Assembly: GCA_040766885.1 (NCBI GenBank)
Contig: JAXGPP010000002.1
Location: forward strand, 558,001 to 622,000
Length of the DNA: 64,000 nucleotides
Source of the DNA: JAXGPP01 sp040766885
Lineage (GTDB): Bacteria; Planctomycetota; Planctomycetia; Pirellulales; Thermoguttaceae
Direction of reading: 5' to 3'
Both the position numbers and the translations under genes were made by a program. The notes under the pieces were generated by a model. That model searched no databases. It was not told the origin of the DNA and worked only from the letters and a program-made list of their open reading frames with translations. This document shows positions 42,820 through 52,028 of the stretch, piece after piece (within the stretch, counting starts at the first letter, position 1; every line of letters starts with the position of its first letter).

Positions 42820-44862
42820 ATGTTGCAGATCCTCATCGCTCTGCTCGCGCTGGCCGTGCTCGGCGTGCCGGTTGCAGCGCAAGTGCCGGACGCCACCGAC
42901 ATCGCCGAGAGTGAGGCAGTGGCCGCGGCGCCGGCTGCGCCGGCAGCGACCTCCCCAGCGCCAGTGTCCGGACCGAGTGAGGCAGTCTCTTTGGCCGAGC
43001 GGATCGCACGCCTGGAACGCGCGTTGGAGGCAGGCGAAGCGCACCTCAAGGCGCTGCGGTCCAAACTGCGCGAGCAGGAGCAGGAATACGAGGCCGCCGG
43101 CGCGGAGTTCAAGCAAGTTGACTCCCAGTTGGAACTGCAGAAGCAGGCGCTGCAATCCGCGCAGACCTCCGGAACCGCCGACGAGGTGCAGACGCTCGAA
43201 ACGGCCGTCAGCGGTTTGGAGAAGAAATGGCAAATTGCGCGGGAGCGGTTCGATCTGGCAATCTCCGCCCGCAAGACGGCCCAGGAACAGATTGTCCAAA
43301 TGGAGGCGAAAACGGCGCAGGACCGGCAGGCGATGACGAAACTGATCCAGCCCGCCGTGCCGCCGCCCTCCGCCGAAGGCCGGCCGGCGACGCCACCGCA
43401 GCCGGCAGCGACGTCTGCCGCGGCAGCGCCGGTTGAGATCCCTGTCGCCCCAGTCGCGACTCCTGCAGATCCCGCGCCGGCCGAAGCAACGCAGTCGATC
43501 GGGGCGTCCGCCTCCAGTGCGGAGGCGCCGCCCGCCGCCGTCCTTCAGGCGCAAACCGAGGCGGCCCAGGCCGAAGCTTCGGCGCGCCAGGCCGAGGTGG
43601 AGGTTGAAGCGATCGTCCGACGCGTCCAGATCCTCGACGAGAATATCCGCCTGGAACAGCAGGCGCGCGATGCCGCCCGAAAACAAGGCGACAACGTGGA
43701 AGCCACGCTCCGGCAGCTTGGCGACGAGTTGCAGAATGCGCTGGACGAAGGCGTCGGACCGGCGGTGGTTCAGGATATCCGCCGCAAGACGGTCGAGGCT
43801 CAATCGCGGCTCCGCGCCGCCCGCGCGGAGGTCGCCGATCGCAGCAGTCAGCTCGACAAGCTCCAGGCGGAGCGGGGGGCATTGCTCTCAGAGCAATTGC
43901 TGGCAGCTCACAGCCTGGAGCAGCAGCGGAAGAGGGCCGAGGCCGCCCAGCTCAGCCTCGAAGCGATTCAGAATCCCCTGGCTCCCCATAACGTGTTGCG
44001 ATGGCTCGCCGAGAAAGGACCGAAGCTCACGGCGGTGCTGCTGGTCGCCTTCGGCATGCACGTGCTGATCAAGATCATGGCGGGCCGGATCGTCGCCTTC
44101 ATTACCCGGAACGAGTCCAGCGGCACCCGTGTGGAGCGTCAAAACCGCGCTAACACGCTGGTCGGCGTGTTCCACAACACGGGGATTATCGTGCTTTACA
44201 TCGGCGCGGTCCTGATGGCGTTGGACATCGCCGGCATCCCGATCGCACCGCTGTTGGGCGGGGCGGCCGTCGTCGGCCTGGCCGTGGCGTTCGCCGCGCA
44301 GAACCTGATCAAGGATTATTTCTACGGGTTCATGATCCTGATGGAAGACCAGTACGGCGTCAACGACGTGGTAACGATCGGCGGCATTACCGGCTTCGTC
44401 GAGCGGATCACGCTGCGGATCACCGTGCTGCGCGACCTCGACGCGGTGCATTTCATCCCGCATGGGCAGATCACCACGGTGAGCAACCTGACGCACAAGT
44501 GGTCGCGGGCGGTGTTCGACATCGGCGTGTCTTACAAGGAGGATGTCGATCGAGTGATGGATGTGCTGATGGACCTGGGCCGTGAGATCCGCACGGATCC
44601 CGCGTACTCGAAGCTGATCCTGGACGACCCGGAGATGCTGGGGGTCGATTCGTTGGGCGAATCGGCCGTCGTCATCAAGTTCTTTGTCAAGACGAAGCCG
44701 CTGCGCCAGTGGACCGTTAAGCGCGAGTTGCTCCGCCGCATCAAGAACCGGTTCGACGAGTTGGGCATCGAAATCCCGTTTCCGCACCGCACCGTGTACC
44801 ACCGCTACGCGGACGTTGCGGATTGCCCGGGCGAACGTCTGGCCAGCGGCGGCAACGGCTAA
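42820..44862 (+). CDS. MscS-family mechanosensitive channel with long coiled-coil N-terminal region (paralogue 2)
   Basis: 680 residues. The start is set by AGGAGG five bases upstream; signal peptide MLQILIALLALAVLGVPVAA. Architecture as in paralogue 1: coiled coil (LAERIARLERALEAGEAHLK, QTLETAVSGLEKKWQIARER), an Ala/Pro-rich break around 175-240, more coil, membrane helices from ~400 and the MscS core (PLLGGAAVVGLAVAFAAQNL, DVVTIGGITGFVERITLRIT). The core is almost identical to paralogue 1 even at DNA level, while the N-terminal half has diverged. This points to tandem duplication with the core under constraint or homogenised by gene conversion. The two may form hetero-oligomers. Confidence 0.85.
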   Translation: MLQILIALLALAVLGVPVAAQVPDATDIAESEAVAAAPAAPAATSPAPVSGPSEAVSLAERIARLERALEAGEAHLKALRSKLREQEQEYEAAGAEFKQVDSQLELQKQALQSAQTSGTADEVQTLETAVSGLEKKWQIARERFDLAISARKTAQEQIVQMEAKTAQDRQAMTKLIQPAVPPPSAEGRPATPPQPAATSAAAAPVEIPVAPVATPADPAPAEATQSIGASASSAEAPPAAVLQAQTEAAQAEASARQAEVEVEAIVRRVQILDENIRLEQQARDAARKQGDNVEATLRQLGDELQNALDEGVGPAVVQDIRRKTVEAQSRLRAARAEVADRSSQLDKLQAERGALLSEQLLAAHSLEQQRKRAEAAQLSLEAIQNPLAPHNVLRWLAEKGPKLTAVLLVAFGMHVLIKIMAGRIVAFITRNESSGTRVERQNRANTLVGVFHNTGIIVLYIGAVLMALDIAGIPIAPLLGGAAVVGLAVAFAAQNLIKDYFYGFMILMEDQYGVNDVVTIGGITGFVERITLRITVLRDLDAVHFIPHGQITTVSNLTHKWSRAVFDIGVSYKEDVDRVMDVLMDLGREIRTDPAYSKLILDDPEMLGVDSLGESAVVIKFFVKTKPLRQWTVKRELLRRIKNRFDELGIEIPFPHRTVYHRYADVADCPGERLASGGNG

Positions 44863-44924
44863 TGCCGTTTCGAGCCTGGAAATTGGGGTTGGCCATAACC
44901 GACGTGCAGGGGAGGCTGCTGCCA

Positions 44925-44946
44925 GCTCCGGCAGGCCTGCCGGAGC
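44925..44946. other. Perfect 22-base palindrome after the MscS pair
   Basis: GCTCCGGCAGG followed by its exact reverse complement (CCTGCCGGAGC), centred at 44935/44936, 63 bases after the second MscS stop codon. It can form a strong hairpin, but no T-tract follows, so it may be a factor-dependent transcript end or a protein-binding site. Confidence 0.5.
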
Positions 44947-45098
44947 CTTGACGGCGACGCAACTCTCCTGCACACTGTCGTTTGCGGCGTTGGCGAAGTC
45001 TCGGCCGGGCAGGTGCCGAATGAGGGGGAGACATTTTCGTGCCGCGTTCGCGGCAAAGCCGCCGAATGCCTCGTCGTGGGCCGGATGAAATAGTCGAT

Positions 45099-48000
45099 AT
45101 GCCCAGGTGCCCCACCCGCGATGAACTCTGGGACTTTGCCGCTGGCCGACTCTCCGTGGTCGCCGCCGCGGCCACCGCCGGACATCTTAGCACGTGCCAG
45201 GCGTGCCTCGCACTCCTGGGGCAGATCAATGACCGCGCCCAGCCGCTCGTCGACACCGAGCGCGAGTTTCCTGGCGGCCGATCCTCCGCCGAAGATCAGG
45301 GCGCACCGGCTTCATCCGTGAGCCTTGCGCCTGGGTCGGATGCCGCGGACCGCGCCACACTGATCGGCGATTCGCTGCCGCTTGGTGCTTCGCTCACCGA
45401 ATCGCCCACCTGGCCCACGGCCAGAACGCAGCGGCGGGGCCCGCTCTCGATCCGCTGTCCCCAGTGCCGCGCGCCGATCGAACTGCCCGACGACGCGTTG
45501 GCGACGCTCACCTGCCCCGACTGCGGCGAGCACTTCGCCCTGGCCAGCGAGGAGCCTGCCGTGGGCAGCGGTGGCCGGATTGGCCATTTCGAACTGCTCC
45601 AACGGCTTGGGCAGGGGAGCTTCGGGACAGTCTGGAAGGCGCGCGATACGCAGTTGGGGCGCGTCGTCGCGCTGAAGATCGCGCGGCGGGGACCGCTCGA
45701 GCAGATCGCGCCGCTGCTGCACGAGGCCCGGGCGGCCGCGCAGGTCGAGCACCCGAACATCGTCGGCGTTCATGAAGTCGGCTGCCAGAACGACCAGTTC
45801 TTCATCGTCAGCGATTATATCGAGGGACGGAGTCTCCATGCGTGGCTCGCCGGTCAGCCGGTGCCGCCGCGCGAGGCGGCGGCGATCGGCTTGGCGCTGG
45901 CCGAGGCGTTGCAGGTGGCCCACGAGTCGGGGGTGGTCCATCGCGACCTCAAGCCGGGCAACATTCTGATCGATCGCGCCGGCAAGCCGCACCTCACCGA
46001 CTTCGGGCTGGCCAAGCACAAGCTGGGAAGCGTTACCATCACGCTCGACGGGCGGCTGCTGGGCACTCCCGCGTACATGTCCCCCGAGCAGGCGCGAGGC
46101 CGGGCCACCGAAGTCGACGCCCGCAGCGACATTTACTCGCTTGGCGTAATCCTCTACGAAATGCTGTCCGGCCGGACGCCGTTTCAGGGCGACCTGCGGA
46201 TGCTGGTCGCGCAGATCCTGTTCGACGATCCGCCTCCGATCGCTCATCTCGTGGCGCATGTTCCCCGCGACGTGGAAACCATAGCGCTGAAGTGCCTGGA
46301 AAAACAGCCCGCGCGGCGATATCAGACGGCAGCGGAACTGGCGGAGGACCTGCGCCGCTTTCTCGACGGCCAGCCGATCCAGGCCCGCCCGGTGGGACGA
46401 ATCGCGCGAGCAGGGCGGTGGTGCCGGCGGCGGCCGGCCACCGCGGCGCTGCTGGCGGCGCTGGCCGTGGTGATCGCCGGCGCCGCGGCCGCGATCTCCG
46501 CATCGCACTGGCGCACCGTGGCCACGCTCCGCACGGTCCAGGAACAATCGTACTTCGATCGCCTCTCAACGGCATCGCAGGAGTGGCTGACGAACGACCG
46601 CCGCGAGGCGCTGACGGCTTTGGAGAACTGCCCGGAGGAATTGCGCGGCTTCGAGTGGTCGTATCTCGAGCGGCTGTTCCACTCCCCCGAGACGATGCTT
46701 CAGGCGGTCAACGGCGTTTTCGACTTCAGCCCCGACGGCAGGCGGATCTGCACCGACTTTTCGGCGCGGCCCGGGCTTCAGTTCTGGGACGCCGCAACCG
46801 GCCGTCAGACGGGCGGAACCATCAGCGGCCAGGCCTGGACGAGCAGTCTGGAGTACTCGCCCGACGGGCGGCTGATAGTCACCGACGATCAGGTGAAGAA
46901 ATCACTCTGCCTGCGCAGCGCCGTCGACGGCAGCCTGATCCGAACGTTGGGGATGCACCGCCGGGAGGTGATCGACGCCCACTTCAGCTTCGATGGCCGG
47001 CACGTGATCTCCTGGGGACGCGACAACACCGTCCGGGTGTGGGAGACTGAGACGGGCAAAGCGGTCACCGCGTTCCGGTTCGCCGGCCGCCGCGTCCGCT
47101 GGATGGCCGTCTCGCGGGTCGACGACCGCGTGGCCGTCTCCACCGGGCGCGCTCGGGATGGTCAACTGGAGATCTGGGATGCACGGACCGGAAACAGGCT
47201 CCAGGACATTCCCACCGGCGGGGAAGCGGTGACCGGTCTGGCCTTTTCACCGGACGGGCAGGTCCTGGCGACCGCCGAACCACACGGGGCGATTCATTTC
47301 TGGAGTCTCAATCCGGTCCATCGCCATTTGATCATCTCCGGTCCGGTCGCCGCCTACCCGCGGCTGACATTCGATCCTGACGGGAAGCGGATCGCCGCGG
47401 AAGCCCAGGACGGAACGATCCGGATCTGGGATGTCGTCGAGGGAGCCGAACTCCGCGTGTTGCGCGGGCATTTGCCGCCCACGGCAAACCTCAAGTTCAG
47501 CCCGGACGGTTCACGGTTGGCGGCGACCGCCCGGGATCAGGCCCTGCTGGTGTGGGACACCACGACCGATCAGGGGACGGTCGCCTTGCGCGGTGGAGAA
47601 ACACCGGTCATCGATCTCGACTTCGACGCGCGCGGGGGCCGGTTGGTCGGCGCGTTCAAGGATGGCGCGATCGGTCTTTGGGATACGTCGACGGGCAAGC
47701 GGTTGTGGATGATCCCGGCCGAAGAATCCCGCGCTGCTCGGGCGGCCTTTTCGCCCGACGGACGGACGCTGGCCGTGGCCGCCAATGATGCGACGGTGCG
47801 GATCCTGGACGCCGTCGACGGAAGCCCGGTCTTCCGCTTTCGCGGGCATGCGGCGGCAGTGCGCGCCGTTGACTTCAGCCCCGACGGCAAGTGGGTCGCC
47901 TCCAGCGGAGGCGGCGGCCAGGTGATCGTGTGGGAGGCGGCTACGGGGAAGACGGTCCGCTCACGGACGTTCAAGACCGTCGAGATTCGCACGCTGGCGT

Positions 48001-48485
48001 TCCATGCCGACGGGAACCGCCTTGCGGCCGGTGCCCGCGACCGGTTTGCCGCGGTCTGGGACCTGGCCGCGGATGAGATCGTCTGGCAGTCAAGCGCTCC
48101 GGCACTGCCTGTATGGGACGTCGCCTGGAGTCCGGATGGCAAGATACTGGCCGCGGCCTACAATGACGGCACCGTGGTGCTGCATGACGCGATCGGCGGC
48201 ACGCCGCGAAACCACTATGGTGTGATTACGCGGGAGTATCCCGTGCGGCTGAGCTTCGCGCCCGATGGCACGCGGCTGGCAGTCGCTGCCGCGCACAAGG
48301 TGTTGAAGCTCTTTGAGGTTCCCTCGGGTCGCACCGTCCTCGATTTTCGCCGTGACCCGGCAGTCGCTGGCGCGGTCGCCTTCGATCCCACCGGCCGCAT
48401 CCTCGCCGGCGGCCAGGCCGACGGGACAATCATCCTCTGGCCGACCGCCGACGCGCCTATCGGCCAGCGTTCTTCCGGCCGTTGA
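45099..48485 (+). CDS. Membrane Ser/Thr protein kinase with N-terminal zinc finger and C-terminal WD40 repeats
   Basis: 1128 residues from MPRCPTRDELWDFAAGRLSV (a Met at 45066 is possible). Residues 4-36 resemble an anti-sigma-type zinc finger (His29-x3-Cys33-x2-Cys36). A zinc ribbon follows (Cys120/Cys123 and Cys139/Cys142). The kinase domain is ~164-425: P-loop GQGSFGTV, Lys193, catalytic HRDLKPGN at 281-288, DFG at 301-303 and GTPAYMSPEQARG. One TM helix lies at ~448-467 (AALLAALAVVIAGAAAAISA). The extracytoplasmic part has about a dozen WD40 units (VWETETGKAV, IWDARTGNRL, VWDTTTDQGT). This planctomycete architecture is thought to pass an envelope signal to the cytosol. The partner is unknown. 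Confidence 0.9.
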   Translation: MPRCPTRDELWDFAAGRLSVVAAAATAGHLSTCQACLALLGQINDRAQPLVDTEREFPGGRSSAEDQGAPASSVSLAPGSDAADRATLIGDSLPLGASLTESPTWPTARTQRRGPLSIRCPQCRAPIELPDDALATLTCPDCGEHFALASEEPAVGSGGRIGHFELLQRLGQGSFGTVWKARDTQLGRVVALKIARRGPLEQIAPLLHEARAAAQVEHPNIVGVHEVGCQNDQFFIVSDYIEGRSLHAWLAGQPVPPREAAAIGLALAEALQVAHESGVVHRDLKPGNILIDRAGKPHLTDFGLAKHKLGSVTITLDGRLLGTPAYMSPEQARGRATEVDARSDIYSLGVILYEMLSGRTPFQGDLRMLVAQILFDDPPPIAHLVAHVPRDVETIALKCLEKQPARRYQTAAELAEDLRRFLDGQPIQARPVGRIARAGRWCRRRPATAALLAALAVVIAGAAAAISASHWRTVATLRTVQEQSYFDRLSTASQEWLTNDRREALTALENCPEELRGFEWSYLERLFHSPETMLQAVNGVFDFSPDGRRICTDFSARPGLQFWDAATGRQTGGTISGQAWTSSLEYSPDGRLIVTDDQVKKSLCLRSAVDGSLIRTLGMHRREVIDAHFSFDGRHVISWGRDNTVRVWETETGKAVTAFRFAGRRVRWMAVSRVDDRVAVSTGRARDGQLEIWDARTGNRLQDIPTGGEAVTGLAFSPDGQVLATAEPHGAIHFWSLNPVHRHLIISGPVAAYPRLTFDPDGKRIAAEAQDGTIRIWDVVEGAELRVLRGHLPPTANLKFSPDGSRLAATARDQALLVWDTTTDQGTVALRGGETPVIDLDFDARGGRLVGAFKDGAIGLWDTSTGKRLWMIPAEESRAARAAFSPDGRTLAVAANDATVRILDAVDGSPVFRFRGHAAAVRAVDFSPDGKWVASSGGGGQVIVWEAATGKTVRSRTFKTVEIRTLAFHADGNRLAAGARDRFAAVWDLAADEIVWQSSAPALPVWDVAWSPDGKILAAAYNDGTVVLHDAIGGTPRNHYGVITREYPVRLSFAPDGTRLAVAAAHKVLKLFEVPSGRTVLDFRRDPAVAGAVAFDPTGRILAGGQADGTIILWPTADAPIGQRSSGR

Positions 48486-48719
48486 TTAGTCCCCCCCTCA
48501 ATTGGCTGGCTCGGACAGCCTCTGTTTGCAGTTCTGGAGCGCGTGGCGTGGCTTGGCCCTGACACGAAGATCGCCGGGAGACTGAATCCGCGAGGCGGCC
48601 GCTCACAGGTGGCGGCGGTCTCGAGAAGGCCAACCGCGCCTTGTGTCGGCCATTCGGCAGGATAAGATAGGGAGGTTTGGAGTCTACCCCGTCGCAAAGT
48701 TGAAGGTGAAGTAACTGCC

Positions 48720-49406
48720 ATGACAAGAATTGTGATGCTCGCGGCACTGGTGCTCGGCGCCTCTTCTGCCTGGGCGGCCGACGCGGTTCCGCCCCAGGGC
48801 CATCCAGACACGGCCGGCTGGAAGAGCCTGTTCGCCGAAGACCTTTCCGATGCGATCTACCCGGAGGGAGTCTGGTCGGTCACCGACGGCGTGCTGACGG
48901 CCACCAAGGACGAAGCTATCTGGACCAAGGGCCAATACGAGAACTTCACGCTCGACCTGGAGTTCAAGAACGACCCCGAGACCAACAGCGGGGTGATCGT
49001 ATACGCCAGCGACATGCAGAACTGGATCCCCAACTCGATCGAGATCCAGATCGCCGACGACCATTCTGAGAAGTGGGGCAAGGCGCCAAAGACCTGGCAG
49101 TGCGCCGCGATCTTCGGCCGCCTGCCGGCCAAGGAGAGCCGCGTTAAGAAGCCGGGCGAGTGGAACCGCATGACGATTACCTGCCAGGGCAAGATGGTCT
49201 ACGTCGTCCTGAACGGCGAACTGGTGACCGAGTTCGACATGAGCCGCTGGACATCGGCCACGAAGAACCCCGACGGCAGCGACATCCCAGCCTGGCTCAA
49301 CAAGCCGGCCGCCGAATTGGCCACCAAGGGGCACATCGGCCTGCAGGGGAAGCATGCCGGCGCGCCGATCTTCTTCCGCAACCTGAAGATCAAGACGGCC
49401 GAATAG
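48720..49406 (+). CDS. Secreted DUF1080 (3-keto-disaccharide hydrolase) protein
   Basis: 228 residues, signal peptide MTRIVMLAALVLGASSAWAA. The single concanavalin-like beta-sandwich shows the family path: GWKSLFAEDLSDA, WSVTDGVLTATKDEAIWTK, FTLDLEFKNDPETNSGVIVY, QIADDHSEKWG, PGEWNRMTITCQGKMVYVVL and KGHIGLQGKHAGAPIFFRNL near the end. DUF1080 proteins are annotated as 3-keto-disaccharide hydrolases and are abundant in planctomycetes; they would act with exported Gfo/Idh oxidoreductases that make 3-keto sugars. A Rho-independent terminator follows 27 bases after the stop. Confidence 0.85.
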   Translation: MTRIVMLAALVLGASSAWAADAVPPQGHPDTAGWKSLFAEDLSDAIYPEGVWSVTDGVLTATKDEAIWTKGQYENFTLDLEFKNDPETNSGVIVYASDMQNWIPNSIEIQIADDHSEKWGKAPKTWQCAAIFGRLPAKESRVKKPGEWNRMTITCQGKMVYVVLNGELVTEFDMSRWTSATKNPDGSDIPAWLNKPAAELATKGHIGLQGKHAGAPIFFRNLKIKTAE

Positions 49407-49432
49407 CGGCGCGAGCGCGAGAATCGTTCACG

Positions 49433-49470
49433 CGTGCCCAAGCTCCGGCTTGGGCACGTTTGTTTTCTTG
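49433..49470 (+). terminator. Rho-independent terminator after the DUF1080 gene
   Basis: Ten-base-pair stem CGTGCCCAAG / CTTGGGCACG with a CTCCGG loop, followed by TTTGTTTTCTT. Well placed 27 bases after the stop at 49406. A textbook intrinsic terminator, which separates the DUF1080 gene from the next transcription unit. Confidence 0.85.
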
Positions 49471-49766
49471 CCGACGATCCGGCCCGATTTGGTTCTGATC
49501 GCCAATCGCCGCATTTTGCCTGCTGCTCTGCCGCATGTCGATTTCTCCGACAGGCGTGTCGATAGAATCGACTTCCTCTTCGTATGGCGTTGCGACTGGC
49601 CACACCCTGAATGCCGCAAAAAGCCGACATCCGCGGTGGATCCGAAGCCGCGTTCCTGCGTGGCACGCCAGTTGCCATAGGTGGACAGGGGAGCTTTCTG
49701 TCCCGCCATCCGGCATTCCCCGCTGAGCGCGCCGGACTGAACCAGGGAACACCGGGAGAAGAGGCA

Positions 49767-50924
49767 ATGCGACGGGTATCGCTCGTGGCGATGGCGATGG
49801 CGATGATGGGCGGCTTGGTCTCCGCGGCCGCGTGTCTTGAGGCCGCCGACGCGAAACCGCGCGGACCGGATCCACAGATCTACCAGACCACGGTCGACCG
49901 GGCGATCCGCTTTCTCACATCGAGCCAGTCCCGGGACGGATCGCTGAGCGCCCATGTCGGCATCGGCCCTACGGCGCTGGCGGCCTTGGGCCTGCTGCGG
50001 AGCGGGCAGGCGGCCAACGACCCTCAAGTCGTCCGGTCGCTGGAGTATCTGGAGGAATACGTCCAGGAGAGCGGCGGAATCAACGCCCCGGGAAGCCGGA
50101 TCTCGATCTACGAGACGTGCATCGCGCTGGTCTGCTTCCAGGAGGCCAACCGTCGGGGAAAGCAGGGTAAATACGACGAGATCATTGAGCACGCCGAAGC
50201 GTTTATCCGCGGCAGCCAGTGGGACGAGAGCAAAGGTAAGGACCGCTCCGACCTTTACTACGGCGGCGTGGGCTACGGCGGCAAGTCGCGGCCCGACCTG
50301 TCGAACACGGCCTTCCTCATGGAGGCCCTCAAGTCCTGCGGCGCGGCGGCGGACGACGAAGCAATGCAGAAAGCGTTGGCGTTCGTCTCCCGCTGCCAGA
50401 ACCTGGAGACGGAGCACAACACAACCCCCTTTGCCGCCAAGGTGAACGACGGCGGATTCTATTACACGTGTGTGCTGGAGAAGCAGGATCCCGACCGGGA
50501 GCGGCAGTGGCCCGGCGGCGGTCTGCGGAGCTACGGCTCGATGACCTATTCCGGCCTGAAAAGCATGGTCTACGCCGGCCTGACCAGAGACGATCCGCGT
50601 GTGAAAGCGGCCGTCGACTGGATCCGCAAGAACTACGATGTGACGGTCAATCCGGGCATGGGAGACGCGGGGCTTTTCTACTACTACCACACGTTCGCCA
50701 AGGCGCTCGATGCATTGGGCGTCGACGAGATCGAGGATGCCGCCGGAGTGCAGCACGACTGGAGGCGCGAGTTGACCGAGGAACTCGCCCGGCGGCAACA
50801 GCCCGACGGATCCTGGGTCAACGCCAATCCCCGCTGGATGGAAGCCGATCCCAATCTCGCCACCGCGTTCGCACTCCTGGCCCTCTCCTACTGCCGGCCG
50901 GCACTAGCCGACGCTGAGCGGTGA
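49767..50924 (+). CDS. Secreted prenyltransferase/squalene-cyclase-fold repeat protein
   Basis: 385 residues from MRRVSLVAMAMAMMGGLVSA, a signal peptide; GAGAAGAGG upstream is a fair ribosome site, and a longer frame starting at 49611 lacks one. The mature part is an alpha/alpha toroid of QW-type repeats: RAIRFLTSSQSRDGSLSAHV, YGGVGYGGKSRPDLSNTAFL, GLRSYGSMTYSGLKSMVYAG and RRQQPDGSWVNANPRWMEAD. The catalytic DxDD motif of squalene cyclases is not seen, so it is probably a binding or structural protein rather than a cyclase. It precedes the DUF1559 gene and the ABC exporter genes on the same strand with a 39-base gap. Confidence 0.75.
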   Translation: MRRVSLVAMAMAMMGGLVSAAACLEAADAKPRGPDPQIYQTTVDRAIRFLTSSQSRDGSLSAHVGIGPTALAALGLLRSGQAANDPQVVRSLEYLEEYVQESGGINAPGSRISIYETCIALVCFQEANRRGKQGKYDEIIEHAEAFIRGSQWDESKGKDRSDLYYGGVGYGGKSRPDLSNTAFLMEALKSCGAAADDEAMQKALAFVSRCQNLETEHNTTPFAAKVNDGGFYYTCVLEKQDPDRERQWPGGGLRSYGSMTYSGLKSMVYAGLTRDDPRVKAAVDWIRKNYDVTVNPGMGDAGLFYYYHTFAKALDALGVDEIEDAAGVQHDWRRELTEELARRQQPDGSWVNANPRWMEADPNLATAFALLALSYCRPALADAER

Positions 50925-50963
50925 GAGCGATGCCGTGGACTGCAACGGACCGGGAGGCGAACG

Positions 50964-52010
50964 ATGCGCAATCGATGCTCAACCTGTCGCCGCGCGTTCG
51001 GCGTTCGCGCGCGGCGCCCTGCTTTCACGCTCGTGGAAGTCCTCGTCGTCATCGCCATCATCGGCATCTTGATCGCGATGCTCTTGCCCGCCGTGCAGGC
51101 GGCGCGCGAGGCTGCGCGGCGGATGCAATGCTCCAACAACCTCCGGCAGATGGGGCTGGCAATGCACAACTACTCGGCCACCTACAACATGCTGCCCAAC
51201 GCCGGCTGGCCGGGGACTGTCTACCCGATCGACTATTCGCCGCTGGCCAAGCTGCTGCCGTTCTGCGAACAGGCACACCTCGAGGATCTGATCGATTTCC
51301 GCATCAACATGGGGCATGTCGGACGGGACGATCTGCCAGCCGCGCTGCGGCCAGCCGCCGCAACGGTGGTTCCGATGTTCCTGTGCCCAAGCGACCCCGA
51401 GCAGCCGATCCATGACGCCACACTGCCTTCAGGGACCGTGATTCCCGTGGCCGGCAGCAACTACGCGATGAACCAGGGGAGCGGGCTGGACGGGATCTTC
51501 AACCCGGCATTCGGGGCGACAGACGGCCTGTGCTGGGTCGGAGCGCAGGTGCGGATCGACGACGTCAGGGACGGCACGACGAACACGGTGGCTTTCGCGG
51601 AATCGCTTCGCGGGCCGTGTGATACGCCGCCGCTGACGCCGACGCCGAACGTGCAGGTCTATCGCGCACGAGTTTCCGCCACGGCGGAGATGGCCGCCGC
51701 AGCCGACAGCGGCGGCCTGGACGGCGTGTTGCCCAGCGTCACCGGTTGGGACGGTACGCGGCTGTCTTACTGGCTTCGCGGCTGCACTCCGGCCGGGCCG
51801 GTGATGAACGGCCGTTTCACGCCCAATAGCCCGGCGCCAGACCTGGTGTTCGGATCGGCCAAGGTCACCGCCGCGCGAAGCAATCACCCTGGCGGCGCCA
51901 ACGTCTGCCTGTGCGACGGCAGCGTGCGGTTCGTCGCCGAGACCATCGAGAAGAGCACCTGGCACTCGATCTGGACGCGGGCAGGCGGCGAGGTCAGCGG
52001 TGAGTTCTGA
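50964..52010 (+). CDS. DUF1559 protein with type IV pilin-like N-terminus
   Basis: 348 residues. Prepilin-type cleavage/methylation signal PAFTLVEVLVVIAIIGIL with Glu at the +5 position, followed by the helical extension LLPAVQAAREAARRMQCSNN that marks planctomycete pseudopilins. The globular DUF1559 domain has MFLCPSDPEQ, SNYAMNQGSGLDG, DGTTNTVAFAES and the closing RSNHPGGANVCLCDGSVRFV (H-x9-DG box). Such proteins are massively expanded in Planctomycetota; their role is unsettled. It is followed 18 bases later by the ABC ATPase gene, so the pseudopilin and exporter may be co-expressed. Confidence 0.9.
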   Translation: MRNRCSTCRRAFGVRARRPAFTLVEVLVVIAIIGILIAMLLPAVQAAREAARRMQCSNNLRQMGLAMHNYSATYNMLPNAGWPGTVYPIDYSPLAKLLPFCEQAHLEDLIDFRINMGHVGRDDLPAALRPAAATVVPMFLCPSDPEQPIHDATLPSGTVIPVAGSNYAMNQGSGLDGIFNPAFGATDGLCWVGAQVRIDDVRDGTTNTVAFAESLRGPCDTPPLTPTPNVQVYRARVSATAEMAAAADSGGLDGVLPSVTGWDGTRLSYWLRGCTPAGPVMNGRFTPNSPAPDLVFGSAKVTAARSNHPGGANVCLCDGSVRFVAETIEKSTWHSIWTRAGGEVSGEF

Positions 52011-52028
52011 GACAGGAGCATCAAGAAG

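Noticed and set aside
44925..44946. Intrinsic terminator at the palindrome
   Set aside because: The stem is strong but no T-tract follows on either side, so it is listed only as a palindrome.
49767..50924. Squalene-hopene cyclase
   Set aside because: The toroid repeats are present, but the DxDD catalytic motif is not seen, the protein is too short (385 residues) and it has a signal peptide.
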